A stretch of 64,000 bases of DNA from Methanobacterium petrolearium. GTDB taxonomy: Archaea; Methanobacteriota; Methanobacteria; Methanobacteriales; Methanobacteriaceae. Shown here piece by piece: positions 19,810 to 27,483 of the stretch; position 1 is the first letter of the stretch, and every line of letters begins with the position of its first letter. The stretch lies in the NCBI RefSeq assembly GCF_017873625.1, contig NZ_JAGGKL010000013.1, forward strand, positions 1 to 64,000, written 5' to 3'. The notes under the pieces were generated by a model, which had not been told where the DNA came from, did not search any database, and was given only the letters and a program-made list of their open reading frames with translations. Made by a program: the position numbers and the translations under genes.

Positions 19810-19850
19810 CATGATAGGATAAATGATTATTCCAAGTTAATGCCCAGATC
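19810..19850 (-). promoter_or_regulatory. Copy 2 of the GATCTGGG promoter-like element
   Basis: On the minus strand: GATCTGGGCATTAACTTGG, then AATAATCATTTATCCTATCATG. It lies 39 bp before the GTG of the secreted CDGT protein, so a TATA role for ATTTATCC would place the transcript start close to the ribosome site. It is back to back with copy 1 at 19948-19985, which faces the other way. Confidence 0.6.
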
Positions 19851-19947
19851 AGACCCATTTTACTCCCGAAAATTGCCCAATATGGAATCTGAAATTTGAA
19901 CAGTTCGGATTACTCATTAAAACAATAATGGGGCATGATTTTGGAAA

Positions 19948-19985
19948 GATCTGGGTGTAATCTTGGAATAATTACTTTTATATAG
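19948..19985 (+). promoter_or_regulatory. Copy 1 of the GATCTGGGTGTAA promoter-like element
   Basis: GATCTGGGTGTAATCTTGG is followed by AATAATTACTTTTATATAG, which ends in a good archaeal TATA box (TTTATATA). It is about 210 bp before the membrane protein gene at 20194, so its transcript would have a leader of nearly 190 bases. The first 24 positions agree closely with copies 2 and 3. Confidence 0.6.
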
Positions 19986-20193
19986 ATGATCTATTTAGTA
20001 AATGTAATCCTACAAAAGGCTCTTAAAACAGGTTCATGGCATACTTTTGAACTTAAAACATTTTTAAAGTTTTAATAATATCATATTTGTCTAAAAACAC
20101 ATGAACCTTTTTTTAAACAGAATTAAAAGCAATAAAAAAAAGTTTTAAAATGGAATTGAAAATAAATATTCTAAAATTTATGGGGGAATCATT

Positions 20194-20529
20194 ATGGTTT
20201 ACGATATGATCTTACCTGCCCTCCCCTTTATCGGGGGCTATTTACTCACTTACAGTCTGTACAAAATGAAATTGATCAAAAAAGCATTACACATCAATAT
20301 ATGGAATTTAATAATTGGATTAGCATTTCTGATATCTGCAGGAGCAGGTTTCATCCTACTTCTAGTTATGGAATTAAATATTAAACTGCCAATAAGTCCC
20401 GAGTTACTTTACTGGCACGTTGAACTGGGTGTAACCTTGGCCCTGGTCACGGTGTTCCACTTCCACACCTACTGGAAATCTGCCAAAACTATGTTTGTAG
20501 CCGCAAAAAGAAGGAGGTCACAAGCATGA
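20194..20529 (+). CDS. His-containing membrane protein (DUF4405/cytochrome b-like), first of a pair
   Basis: 111 residues with three membrane helices. The second helix starts after ALHINIWNL, and the third contains WHVELGVTLALVTVFHFHTYW. The spacing of His residues at the start and end of a helix, ending in HxHxYW, resembles DUF4405 and cytochrome b561-type heme-binding bundles. This is a resemblance in pattern, not a proven match. The start ATG 20194 follows GGGGGAATC. Its end overlaps the start of the next gene by four bases (ATGA), so the two are translationally coupled. The next protein repeats the same fold at its C-terminus. Confidence 0.7.
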   Translation: MVYDMILPALPFIGGYLLTYSLYKMKLIKKALHINIWNLIIGLAFLISAGAGFILLLVMELNIKLPISPELLYWHVELGVTLALVTVFHFHTYWKSAKTMFVAAKRRRSQA

Positions 20530-21431
20530 TTGGGAAAATAAAATCTGTGATGTCAAAGGAAAAATTCGTTCCAGTTTTATCTGGTGAAAAAGTGACCTCT
20601 ACTTTATCCCGAGAAAAGGTTATCTCTTCTCTATCCAAGGAGAATTTAAGTTTTGTATTAACCCAAATCCCTATGAAACAGAAATTATTCGCTGCAATTT
20701 CCACCATTCCATTCATAGCACTAGGATCCATGTCTGCCTCCTGTGCTACCACCTGTCCTTATGGGATGGTAAATGACCCTTACCCGGGGCAATGCCCTCG
20801 TTATGCGGATTTAAACGGGGATGGATTCTGTGATCTGTCCCAATCAACATCAGTTGCAGCTACAGACACAACTGCTGATACTACTACTGATCAGTCTACC
20901 TCAGACACCACTACATCTACGGATAGTGTCACCACTACTGATCAGGGGCATGGCAATGGTGCCAATGCTGATGTCGCACCAGATCAATCTACCGATGCAA
21001 ACACAACCACACTACCGGATGATCCTGGTTCAGACTATGGAAGCCTTAACGGAGACGGAACCAATTACTATATGCTACCCATAACCCTTATATTAATAGG
21101 TGGATACTTATTTACATATTACCTGTTTAAAAAGGGCATATTAAAACGGAATAAACACAAAAGAATATGGAATCTTTTGGTCACCATAGGGTATCTCGGT
21201 ACAGGAATTACTGGAGTTATTTTAACCTTCATGGTAAATCTTGGCATAAGAACTGCCTTAAACCAATCTTTGACATTTTGGCACGTGGAACTGGCGATTT
21301 TGATGGTTGTAGGAACTTTGATACATCTTCACATCTATTGGAAGCCGTTTAAAAATATGTTTAGGGTTCTTTTTGGGTTTAACTTTAATTTAAAAAAGGA
21401 CCCAAGTAGGGCTAAGGGAACATCTAAGTGA
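20526..21431 (+). CDS. Extracellular-domain membrane protein with DUF4405-like C-terminal bundle, second of a pair
   Basis: 301 residues. Residues 1-50 are charged with three short repeats of the type GEKV/REKV/KENL. A hydrophobic stretch (about 58-73) leads to CPYGMVNDPYPGQCPRYADL and NGDGFCDLSQ, a Cys-containing segment with an EF-hand-like DxNxDG loop. A long Thr/Ser/Asp-rich linker follows (about 105-175). The C-terminal 110 residues copy the preceding protein: a helix, KHKRIWNL, a helix, and FWHVELAILMVVGTLIHLHIYWK. The His positions are conserved between the two proteins. I infer an exported cysteine domain attached to a possible heme-binding membrane bundle; function unknown. Confidence 0.72.
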   Translation: MIGKIKSVMSKEKFVPVLSGEKVTSTLSREKVISSLSKENLSFVLTQIPMKQKLFAAISTIPFIALGSMSASCATTCPYGMVNDPYPGQCPRYADLNGDGFCDLSQSTSVAATDTTADTTTDQSTSDTTTSTDSVTTTDQGHGNGANADVAPDQSTDANTTTLPDDPGSDYGSLNGDGTNYYMLPITLILIGGYLFTYYLFKKGILKRNKHKRIWNLLVTIGYLGTGITGVILTFMVNLGIRTALNQSLTFWHVELAILMVVGTLIHLHIYWKPFKNMFRVLFGFNFNLKKDPSRAKGTSK

Positions 21432-21514
21432 TTTTTTCTTACTCCTTTTTTACATCCGACAAAAGTGCTATAATATTATTAAGACTACTATTTTTTTTAC
21501 ATGTTTATTGATTC

Positions 21515-21568
21515 TGCACTATTAATCGATGTTGCACTATTAATCGATGTTGCACTATTAATTGATTT
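21515..21568 (+). repeat. Three tandem 18-bp repeats
   Basis: TGCACTATTAATCGATGT occurs at 21515-21532 and 21533-21550, with a third copy at 21551-21568 carrying two changes. Each unit contains the palindrome attaat and atcgat. The array lies in the 399-bp gap between the membrane-protein pair and arsM, and could be a cluster of regulator sites or simply a slippage product. Confidence 0.8.
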
Positions 21569-21647
21569 TACATTGATTTTTGATCTCTTATTTTGATAGA
21601 AGATTTCAAATCAAAATAAAGCCCCAAAAATACATGATTTTTAGTTG

Positions 21648-21676
21648 TCAGTAGAATATCTGGAGAAATCTACTGA
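21648..21676 (+). promoter_or_regulatory. Inverted repeat in the gap before arsM
   Basis: Arms tcagtaga (21648-21655) and tctactga (21669-21676) are perfect 8-base complements around a 13-base centre. The site lies about 155 bp before arsM. It could be an operator for the ArsR encoded downstream, or a hairpin ending the preceding transcript; no T run follows directly. Confidence 0.4.
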
Positions 21677-21830
21677 TAAAAATGTCTCATAACCTACCAT
21701 ATCTCCTCCTTAACAACACCAAATTATTTCTTCAGATTAGGTAACTTTTATAAGTAAGCAGTAATATTAATCTATACATCGAAATATTTGGATATATGGA
21801 TATCTATATGGAGTATATTATGGTGTGATC

Positions 21831-22598
21831 ATGGAAGAAAAGAAAATAAAGGATCATGTAAAGGAACGTTACAGGAAAATAGCAACCAAGGAAACATCCT
21901 ATTGTCCCTGCTGTGGTGGAACAGAGGATATGTTAGAAAGTGCACTAGAACAGGCCAAAGCAATGGGATACTCCCAGAAAGAGATGGAGAGTATACCTCA
22001 AGATGCCATTTATGGGCTGGGATGCGGGAATCCCACGGCCCTGGCAGAAATTAGTGAAGGAGAAACAGTACTTGATTTAGGATCAGGAGGGGGAATAGAT
22101 GTCTTCCTAGCATCAAAAAAGGTAGGTTCAAGTGGTAGGGTAATAGGAGTGGACATGACCCATGAAATGGTTAAAACTGCCATTCAAAATGCAGAAGAAG
22201 GTGGTTATCAAAATGTTCAGTTCAAACTGGGAGAAATTGAGGATTTACCCATTGAAGATGAAACCATTGATGTAATCATTAGTAACTGTGTCATAAACCT
22301 AACACCAAATAAAAATATTGCATACAGGGAAGCTTTCAGGGTTTTAAAGCCAGGTGGAAGAATCTTAGTTTCTGACCTTGTTACCCATGGTGAAATTCCT
22401 GAAGACATCCGGAGAAGTTTTCAAGCATGGTCAGACTGCATAGCTGGAGCAATGGAAAAACAAAAATACTTGAATACCATTACCCTGGCTGGATTTAAAG
22501 ATGTGGAAATTATGGAGGCACATTACTTCACCGAACCCAACATGAACATCAGACTAGAAGGAAAAATTCTCAGCATCCAAGTTAAGGCCATTAAATAG
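21831..22598 (+). CDS. arsM: Arsenite S-adenosylmethionine methyltransferase
   Basis: 255 residues. After a short N-terminal helix with CPCCGG, GLGCGNPTALAEI leads into a class I methyltransferase with motif I VLDLGSGGGIDVFLAS near 77 and VIGVDMTHEM near 107. SNCVINLTPNK near 155 and SDCIAG near 202 supply further cysteines. The conserved Cys set in GCGNP, SNC and the later position is what ArsM uses to bind As(III) before transferring methyl groups from SAM. The protein is cytosolic. ATG 21831 is preferred over GTG 21825 because GGTG would serve as its ribosome site. It heads a four-gene arsenic cluster. Confidence 0.9.
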   Translation: MEEKKIKDHVKERYRKIATKETSYCPCCGGTEDMLESALEQAKAMGYSQKEMESIPQDAIYGLGCGNPTALAEISEGETVLDLGSGGGIDVFLASKKVGSSGRVIGVDMTHEMVKTAIQNAEEGGYQNVQFKLGEIEDLPIEDETIDVIISNCVINLTPNKNIAYREAFRVLKPGGRILVSDLVTHGEIPEDIRRSFQAWSDCIAGAMEKQKYLNTITLAGFKDVEIMEAHYFTEPNMNIRLEGKILSIQVKAIK

Positions 22599-22625
22599 AC
22601 AATGGCCACTAATAAGGTGATATGA

Positions 22626-22979
22626 ATGAAATGCCAAATTTCTGATGAAAAACTTCCTGGAGAGGACCAAATAAAAAAATTAGAAGAAATAATGAGTCAT
22701 TTGCCTGATGATAACCAGTTTCAGGAAAAATCAGAAATATTCAAGGCAATAGCAGATCCAACACGACTTAAAATATTATATCTTCTAGAAGAAGGTGAGT
22801 TATGTGTTTGTGAAGTTATAATGGCCCTTGATAAACCACAATCGACAATTTCCCACCATTTAAATGTTCTAAAAAATGCAAAACTCATAAAATGGCGTAA
22901 AGAAGGGGTTTGGATACATTACAAACTTGCAGATCCAAAAATTGTTGGCATAATTGGCCAATTTGCTCAAATCATATAA
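22626..22979 (+). CDS. arsR: ArsR/SmtB family metalloregulator
   Basis: 117 residues. A winged helix-turn-helix of the ArsR type: EIFKAIADPTRLKILYLLEE, then GELCVCEVIMALDKPQSTIS and HHLNVLKNAKLIKWRKEGVW. ELCVCE is the classic As(III)/Sb(III)-sensing cysteine pair in helix alpha 3. The start ATG 22626 has AAGGTGAT just upstream. It lies 27 bp after arsM, so it is probably in the same operon and represses it until arsenite binds. Confidence 0.93.
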   Translation: MKCQISDEKLPGEDQIKKLEEIMSHLPDDNQFQEKSEIFKAIADPTRLKILYLLEEGELCVCEVIMALDKPQSTISHHLNVLKNAKLIKWRKEGVWIHYKLADPKIVGIIGQFAQII

Positions 22980-23070
22980 AATATGCATCACATGATGGAA
23001 TTTAATTAAGAATACCTAATCATTAAAGAAAGATCAGATTAAACAAATCAAATTTAACGGAGAATGAAAA

Positions 23071-23457
23071 ATGAAGGACAAAAAATTAGCACTGGCACCA
23101 TGCAGTGGGATGAGCCCTTACGGCCTCATCACCCGGGCGGCAAGTTCAGACACTGTTGAAGAATCAGATAAACTCATCTCCATATGCATGGGGGCTACAT
23201 CAGCAGACAGAGAAGGATTCCGAGACCTCATAAAAAAATATCCCATACTGGCAGTTAATGGCTGTGAAGGATCCTGTGTGGATAAAATACTCAAACAGAA
23301 AGGAGTTAAAGTTGCAGAAAGTATAAATGCCCTTGAAATTTTGGATAAAGAAGATTTAAAGCCAACTGATGTTTCAAGACTGGACGCAGAAGGGGAAAAA
23401 AGTGTGGAAGTGTTAAAGAAAAAAATAAAAGAAATTGCTTCTGAATGCGATTGCTGA
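23071..23457 (+). CDS. DGC-domain putative zinc-binding protein
   Basis: 128 residues. It contains LAPCSGMSPYGLITRAASSD near 9-28, LISICMGATSADREGF, AVNGCEGSCVDKIL near 64 and ends in ASECDC. This is the pattern of the DGC-type putative zinc-binding family, with cysteines at four separated positions. The role is unknown; members often lie in arsenic or metal clusters, as here between arsR and arsC. A ribosome site ACGGAG precedes ATG 23071. Confidence 0.8.
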   Translation: MKDKKLALAPCSGMSPYGLITRAASSDTVEESDKLISICMGATSADREGFRDLIKKYPILAVNGCEGSCVDKILKQKGVKVAESINALEILDKEDLKPTDVSRLDAEGEKSVEVLKKKIKEIASECDC

Positions 23458-23499
23458 TGAATTTTTAAGGGGTAATAATTCCAGTGTACGGATGATTCA

Positions 23500-23928
23500 A
23501 TGGAACAATCAAATAGAAAGGAAAGAGTTTTATTCATCTGCATTCACAACTCTGTAAGGTCCCAGATGGCTGAGGGTCTACTTCACCACTATTATGGAAA
23601 CCGATTTGAAGTTCACAGTGCAGGGAGTCATCCAAGGGGAGTTGACCCCCTGGCTGTAAAAGTTATGGCTGAAGTTGGAATTGACATTTCCAACCATTTG
23701 TCAAAAAGTTTGAAAGAATTTGAAGGCCAGGAATTTGATTACGTGATCACAGTATGTGACAGCCACTATATCTGTCCAGTATTTTTTAATGGTAAAAAAT
23801 ATATCAAACAATCATTCGATGATCCTTTAGCAATTAATGGAAGTTCAGAAGAAAGAATTAGAGCTTTCAGACGAATAAGGGATGAATTAAGTGATTGGAT
23901 TTGTAATCAGTTTACTTCTCCAATCTGA
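23500..23928 (+). CDS. arsC: Arsenate reductase (low-molecular-weight phosphatase fold)
   Basis: 142 residues. VLFICIHNSVRSQMAEGLLH carries the phosphatase-like P-loop C-x5-R (CIHNSVR). HSAGSHPRGVDPLAVKVMAE and VITVCDSHYICPVFFNGKKY give the later cysteines (about 87 and 93) used in the disulfide cascade of thioredoxin-coupled ArsC. It reduces As(V) to As(III), which ArsM then methylates. The P-loop here has Val where relatives usually have Cys, which is a normal variation. The start ATG 23500 is weakly marked. No arsenite efflux gene is present in the cluster. Confidence 0.88.
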   Translation: MEQSNRKERVLFICIHNSVRSQMAEGLLHHYYGNRFEVHSAGSHPRGVDPLAVKVMAEVGIDISNHLSKSLKEFEGQEFDYVITVCDSHYICPVFFNGKKYIKQSFDDPLAINGSSEERIRAFRRIRDELSDWICNQFTSPI

Positions 23929-24084
23929 AAGTTTTCATGCGAATTTATATTTTATGGAAATTAAAACTATCACATGGGGCACTGCATCTACCCTTCCAAT
24001 GCAGTAGAATTGAATTAAAATCAGATAGTTCCTTACCTTTTTCCACATTCAACCTGTTTTCATAAAGTAGGATATAGAAATCTA

Positions 24085-24738
24085 CTACAATGTGGTGAAT
24101 TTATTCATAACAGCCCTGGCAGCCCGGGTCTTCACTAAAATAGAGACTTTCATGCCTTTTTTTAAGACTATGTCTGGTTTGGGAATGGTTATATCTCCAT
24201 TTTCATAGACAGCCACAATGATGAAGTCTTCAGTGGGGCTGATATCTCCAATTCTTTTACCAACAACTTTCTCGTTTTCCAAGTTAAAATCAAGTAATTC
24301 AGCATCACCCTTACCCATTACTACCAAGTCTGCGATTTTCGGTCGGATAATTAGTTTTTCCAGATAACTGGCTGCTGTAATTTCAGGGCTTATAACCGAG
24401 TCAATACCCACTTTGCGGAATGCTTCAGCATGGCTGGGTTCACTTACCCTGGCAATGATTTTTGGGATGTTATACTCTTTCACCAGGATACAGGCAAGTA
24501 AGTTGGCTTCATCGTTTCCTGTGGCAGCCACGAAAACATCTGCACTGGATACATTGGCTTCGTCTAAGGTTTTGATATCAGTGCCGTTGCCACAGATCAC
24601 CAGGGCATCCAGTTCAGCTGCAGCATTGGAACACAAAGTTTCATCATTTTCTATTAGGGTAACATCATGACCATCAGCAATTAGAAATGAGGCCAGGCTC
24701 AGGCCAACTCTTCCCCCACCCATTACTACTACATACAA
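24085..24738 (-). CDS. trkA: TrkA family potassium uptake regulator
   Basis: 217 residues. The N-terminal [20 protein letters not shown] is an RCK/KTN Rossmann NAD-binding motif, with LIENDETLC and [20 protein letters not shown] following. The C-terminal 75 residues form a TrkA_C domain ([20 protein letters not shown]). It binds NAD(H) or ATP and gates a Trk/Ktr potassium channel whose membrane subunit is not in this window. The start is TTG at 24738 with GAGGTG six bases upstream; the upstream in-frame extension to 24774 has no ribosome site and is rejected. Confidence 0.92.
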   Translation of the reverse strand: MYVVVMGGGRVGLSLASFLIADGHDVTLIENDETLCSNAAAELDALVICGNGTDIKTLDEANVSSADVFVAATGNDEANLLACILVKEYNIPKIIARVSEPSHAEAFRKVGIDSVISPEITAASYLEKLIIRPKIADLVVMGKGDAELLDFNLENEKVVGKRIGDISPTEDFIIVAVYENGDITIPKPDIVLKKGMKVSILVKTRAARAVMNKFTTL

Positions 24739-25330
24739 TTGAAACACCTCGTAAACCAGCAATAACAATATCAATACAATGTAAGTCCCTATGTTAAGTG
24801 ATAAATTTTAATAAAACCTTGAAATCTTTTTTAATGAGGATTAAAGTTTCATCACATTATTGGTAAGGATCAGAATTTTACGGAGTTCCTGATCATTGCT
24901 TACCTGTTGATAACAGTTAACTTTGTAACATCTAAAACTTAACTCACATAAATTTTGACTTTCTGATATTTAAGTGTTGTAAATAAATTTGGTTTAAGTT
25001 TTATTATTTTTAGCCTCGTAAAGATAGAACATACGTGCATATAAATTTTCCTGAGAGATGAATAAGTACATTTTTCCAAAAAAGGTTTTTTGCAGTACGT
25101 TAGATTTCTATGTTAAAAATAGGTTTTTTTTAATTAGATACGGGAGATTAATCAGTAGTAGAGTAAATAGGGGGTTGTTTAATGGTGTAGGCCTAAATTG
25201 ATTAATCCGCGATAAATCTAATTGAATTCAAATAATGTATGGGTTAACCTGGCGGATCAATCGGTCAATAAAATGTTAAGGGGTTTTGAATAAAAAGATA
25301 AGAAAATAATAGTATTACTCCATTAGGGAT
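24739..25330. other. Long intergenic region with an inverted repeat at 25200-25262
   Basis: About 590 bp without a convincing gene. Near the NYN gene stop, gattaatccgc (25200-25210) and gcggatcaatc (25252-25262) are inverted repeats matching in 10 of 11 positions, 41 bases apart. The single mismatch would be a G-U pair in minus-strand RNA, so a structured 3' end of the NYN transcript is possible. The rest is AT-rich and presumably contains the trkA promoter. Confidence 0.45.
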
Positions 25331-25837
25331 TTACATTGCTCCATGAGGATGGGAGTGGGAGTGCTGTTTTTTCAGGACTATGGTGCTGTCTGCTGAGTTT
25401 TTTAAAGCTATGCTGAAACCTGGTTCGGCGCCAATGACTATTGTTTCTTTGCCATTTTCTTTGGCGATGTTGACCAGGGGTAAAAAGTCAGTGTTACGGG
25501 TCATCAATGCAACAACATCAATATTGGGATTACGGATGGCTTCGAAGGCTTCAACTGCCATTTGAACGTCAATATCGCCTGCCACGATGATGGGGGACAT
25601 TCCCTGATTTACTATGGCTTCAATAAGTTTATCTGAGGCGTACTGATTTAGGAAAACTTTCCCAACCTTTATGTTTCCATACTCTTTTAATATTTCCTTT
25701 ATCACGTCTAGATCAAAGCCAAATTCCTTACGTAACATGTTAGGGCCATCGATCAAGATGGCTACGCTTTTAGCGTTGGGTTCTCCCATTTTAGGGATGT
25801 ATTCTTTAAGCGAACTTAATTTTTCAAGATTGCGCAT
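25331..25837 (-). CDS. NYN domain (TIGR00288/LabA-like) PIN-family protein
   Basis: 168 residues. [20 protein letters not shown] near 24-43 holds the first catalytic Asp and the conserved Asn, [12 protein letters not shown] near 85 the second acidic pair, and [20 protein letters not shown] near 111 the last (NxDF). This is the NYN type of PIN nuclease fold, expected to cleave RNA with metal ions. The C-terminus ends with HSHSHPHG, a short His tail that might bind metal. ATG 25837 has AGGAGG five bases upstream. The natural target is unknown. Confidence 0.9.
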   Translation of the reverse strand: MRNLEKLSSLKEYIPKMGEPNAKSVAILIDGPNMLRKEFGFDLDVIKEILKEYGNIKVGKVFLNQYASDKLIEAIVNQGMSPIIVAGDIDVQMAVEAFEAIRNPNIDVVALMTRNTDFLPLVNIAKENGKETIVIGAEPGFSIALKNSADSTIVLKKQHSHSHPHGAM

Positions 25838-26224
25838 TTTTCCTCCTGGTTCTATTCAAGATAAACACGAGCCAGGTGTTTTTAACAATATTTTTAACGT
25901 TATTAACATTTATTCTTAATAGGGTTCTTAACATTACTCTTAAATGTTTGCATGTTCCTGTAGCCCATATAATCATTGGAATTCACTTAGATAGAAGGGT
26001 CATCAAGATTCTTTATTTTTGGTGATTCCTTTTGGAAGTAGGTAAGAACTATTCTATCTTTATTTAATCTAAATAATAAATAGCTATGCCCAAATTACAC
26101 CCAGATATACCCATATCTTTACAACTTCAGATGTTTTATATGATAATGGTAAGTTATCTTTATTTTTTTAAACAACTAACGATAAAATTAGTAAATGAAA
26201 AAATAGAAGTTATAATTATTTTTT
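25838..26224. other. Intergenic region upstream of the NYN gene
   Basis: These 387 bp are AT-rich and have no open frame with a ribosome site. They contain one copy of the GGGTGTAA element (26075-26106), facing the NYN gene. A small stem (actaa and ttagt near 26177-26192) is too weak to call. Confidence 0.4.
26075..26106 (-). promoter_or_regulatory. Copy 4 (diverged) of the ATCTGGGTGTAA promoter-like element
   Basis: On the minus strand: ATCTGGGTGTAATTTGGGC, then ATAGCTATTTA with a TATTTATTATTTA run as possible TATA box. The first 12 bases match copies 1 and 3 exactly. It points to the NYN gene, whose start is about 240 bp downstream; a long leader is also implied for copy 1. Confidence 0.45.
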
Positions 26225-26683
26225 TCAGATTTTAATAACTGGAAACTGTACTTCTGTTAAAAGTTCGTTTTCAGGAACTTCCAGGGGACTGTTAAGGTAT
26301 ACTTCTGTTACAGGCCCTACAATATCGTAACCATTTTTAACAGCGTAATCCACCACTCCATGTATAACCGGGCCCACTTCGGTGTATGGTCCTTTGTGCA
26401 TTGCTGCGAGGACGGTGTGTTCAGGTATTTCTTTAATTCCCACTTTACCTTCAGGGGTTGCGTCTCCAAGAAATGCAAAGCCGATTTCATATTGAAGATG
26501 TTCTTCTGCAGTGTCTTCAGGGCTGTTGAAGTAAGTTCCATAAACCCGTCCAGTCATCTGGAGGCCTTTGTTTGAAACCCACTCTCCTACTTCTTGCATT
26601 AGTTCGGGAATTTTATCATAACTTCCCATATAAGGAATATAAGCAACTTTAGCTTCTTCGATCCTTTTTTCTGTTACTTCCAT
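26225..26683 (-). CDS. GyrI-like / AraC effector-binding domain protein
   Basis: 152 residues, a stand-alone GyrI-like small-molecule binding fold. VTEKRIEEAKVAYIPYMGSY, VYGTYFNSPEDTAEEHLQYE, HTVLAAMHKGPYTEVGPVIH and VGPVTEVYLNSPLEVPENEL are typical; the last contains the conserved Glu in EVYLNSP. Members bind hydrophobic cations or heme-like ligands, but the ligand here is unknown. GGTGTAAAC precedes ATG 26683. It is a close paralogue of the next gene on the same strand. Confidence 0.85.
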   Translation of the reverse strand: MEVTEKRIEEAKVAYIPYMGSYDKIPELMQEVGEWVSNKGLQMTGRVYGTYFNSPEDTAEEHLQYEIGFAFLGDATPEGKVGIKEIPEHTVLAAMHKGPYTEVGPVIHGVVDYAVKNGYDIVGPVTEVYLNSPLEVPENELLTEVQFPVIKI

Positions 26684-26839
26684 GTTTACACCATGATTAT
26701 AACTAGATACTCCAACTGTTAATTATTTTGTTATTAGGGAATGAATCTATGTTATCTGATTTTGATGTTGGAATACATTACATTGCTTTAATCGGCTAAC
26801 AAGTCTCTTAACGACTTAAAGAATTGGAAAGTCCTTAAA

Positions 26840-27298
26840 TTATTTTTTAACCACAGGGAATTGCACTTCAGTTAGAAGTTCACTCTCCGGTACCTCATCA
26901 GGACTGTTAAGATAACTTTCCAGGATGGGGCCTGCTATTTCGTAGCCTTCTTTTGCAGCGTATTGGATGAGATCCATATAAACTGATGCAGCATCACCAT
27001 AGGGTCCTTTGAACACAGTCGACACAGCTTTATGTTGAGGTACAATCTTTATTTCTATATCCTCTTCAGCTTCCAATTCTCCAATAAAAGCGGCTCCAAC
27101 TTCCCATTCAAGTTCGTCTTCAGACACTTCCATAGGACTATTATAATACGCCCCATAGACGGGCATCTGAATTTCCACATTCTTAACCATTAACCATCCC
27201 ACTACTTTGCCTAAAGTTTCTGGAATCTGCTCGTAACTGCCTTTCATTGGGATGAAGGCTACCTGGTATTGGAGAATCTTTTTTATTTCGATTTTCAT
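26840..27298 (-). CDS. GyrI-like / AraC effector-binding domain protein, paralogue
   Basis: 152 residues, the same length as the neighbour and collinear with it throughout: YQVAFIPMKGSYEQIPETLG, VYGAYYNSPMEVSEDELEWE, HKAVSTVFKGPYGDAASVYM and GPILESYLNSPDEVPESELL. The pair arose by tandem duplication and has diverged to moderate identity. It is expected to bind a small ligand in the cytosol. No DNA-binding domain is fused, so any regulatory role would need a partner. Confidence 0.85.
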   Translation of the reverse strand: MKIEIKKILQYQVAFIPMKGSYEQIPETLGKVVGWLMVKNVEIQMPVYGAYYNSPMEVSEDELEWEVGAAFIGELEAEEDIEIKIVPQHKAVSTVFKGPYGDAASVYMDLIQYAAKEGYEIAGPILESYLNSPDEVPESELLTEVQFPVVKK

Positions 27299-27483
27299 AC
27301 TACCACTTCGAAAGTCATCTTTTTTCTATTTAATATTAGAGGGTGGGCTAATATTATATTATTCCTAGAGCATGTGCAAAGTAATAGGCAAATTTTACAC
27401 CTATTCTAAACTTCATCTTTGTGGACTCAATAAGAGCTTCCAAACCAATGATTTTTATAACTTTAAAAAAGAAACATCAAATT

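Noticed and set aside
21515..21568. CRISPR-like array of 18-bp units
   Set aside because: The units are tandem without spacers and only three in number.
22626..22979. ArsR at 22626 as the regulator of the Zn/Cd ATPase at 37179
   Set aside because: Its ELCVCE motif fits As(III)/Sb(III) sensing, and it is 14 kb away within an arsenic cluster. Not impossible, but not supported.
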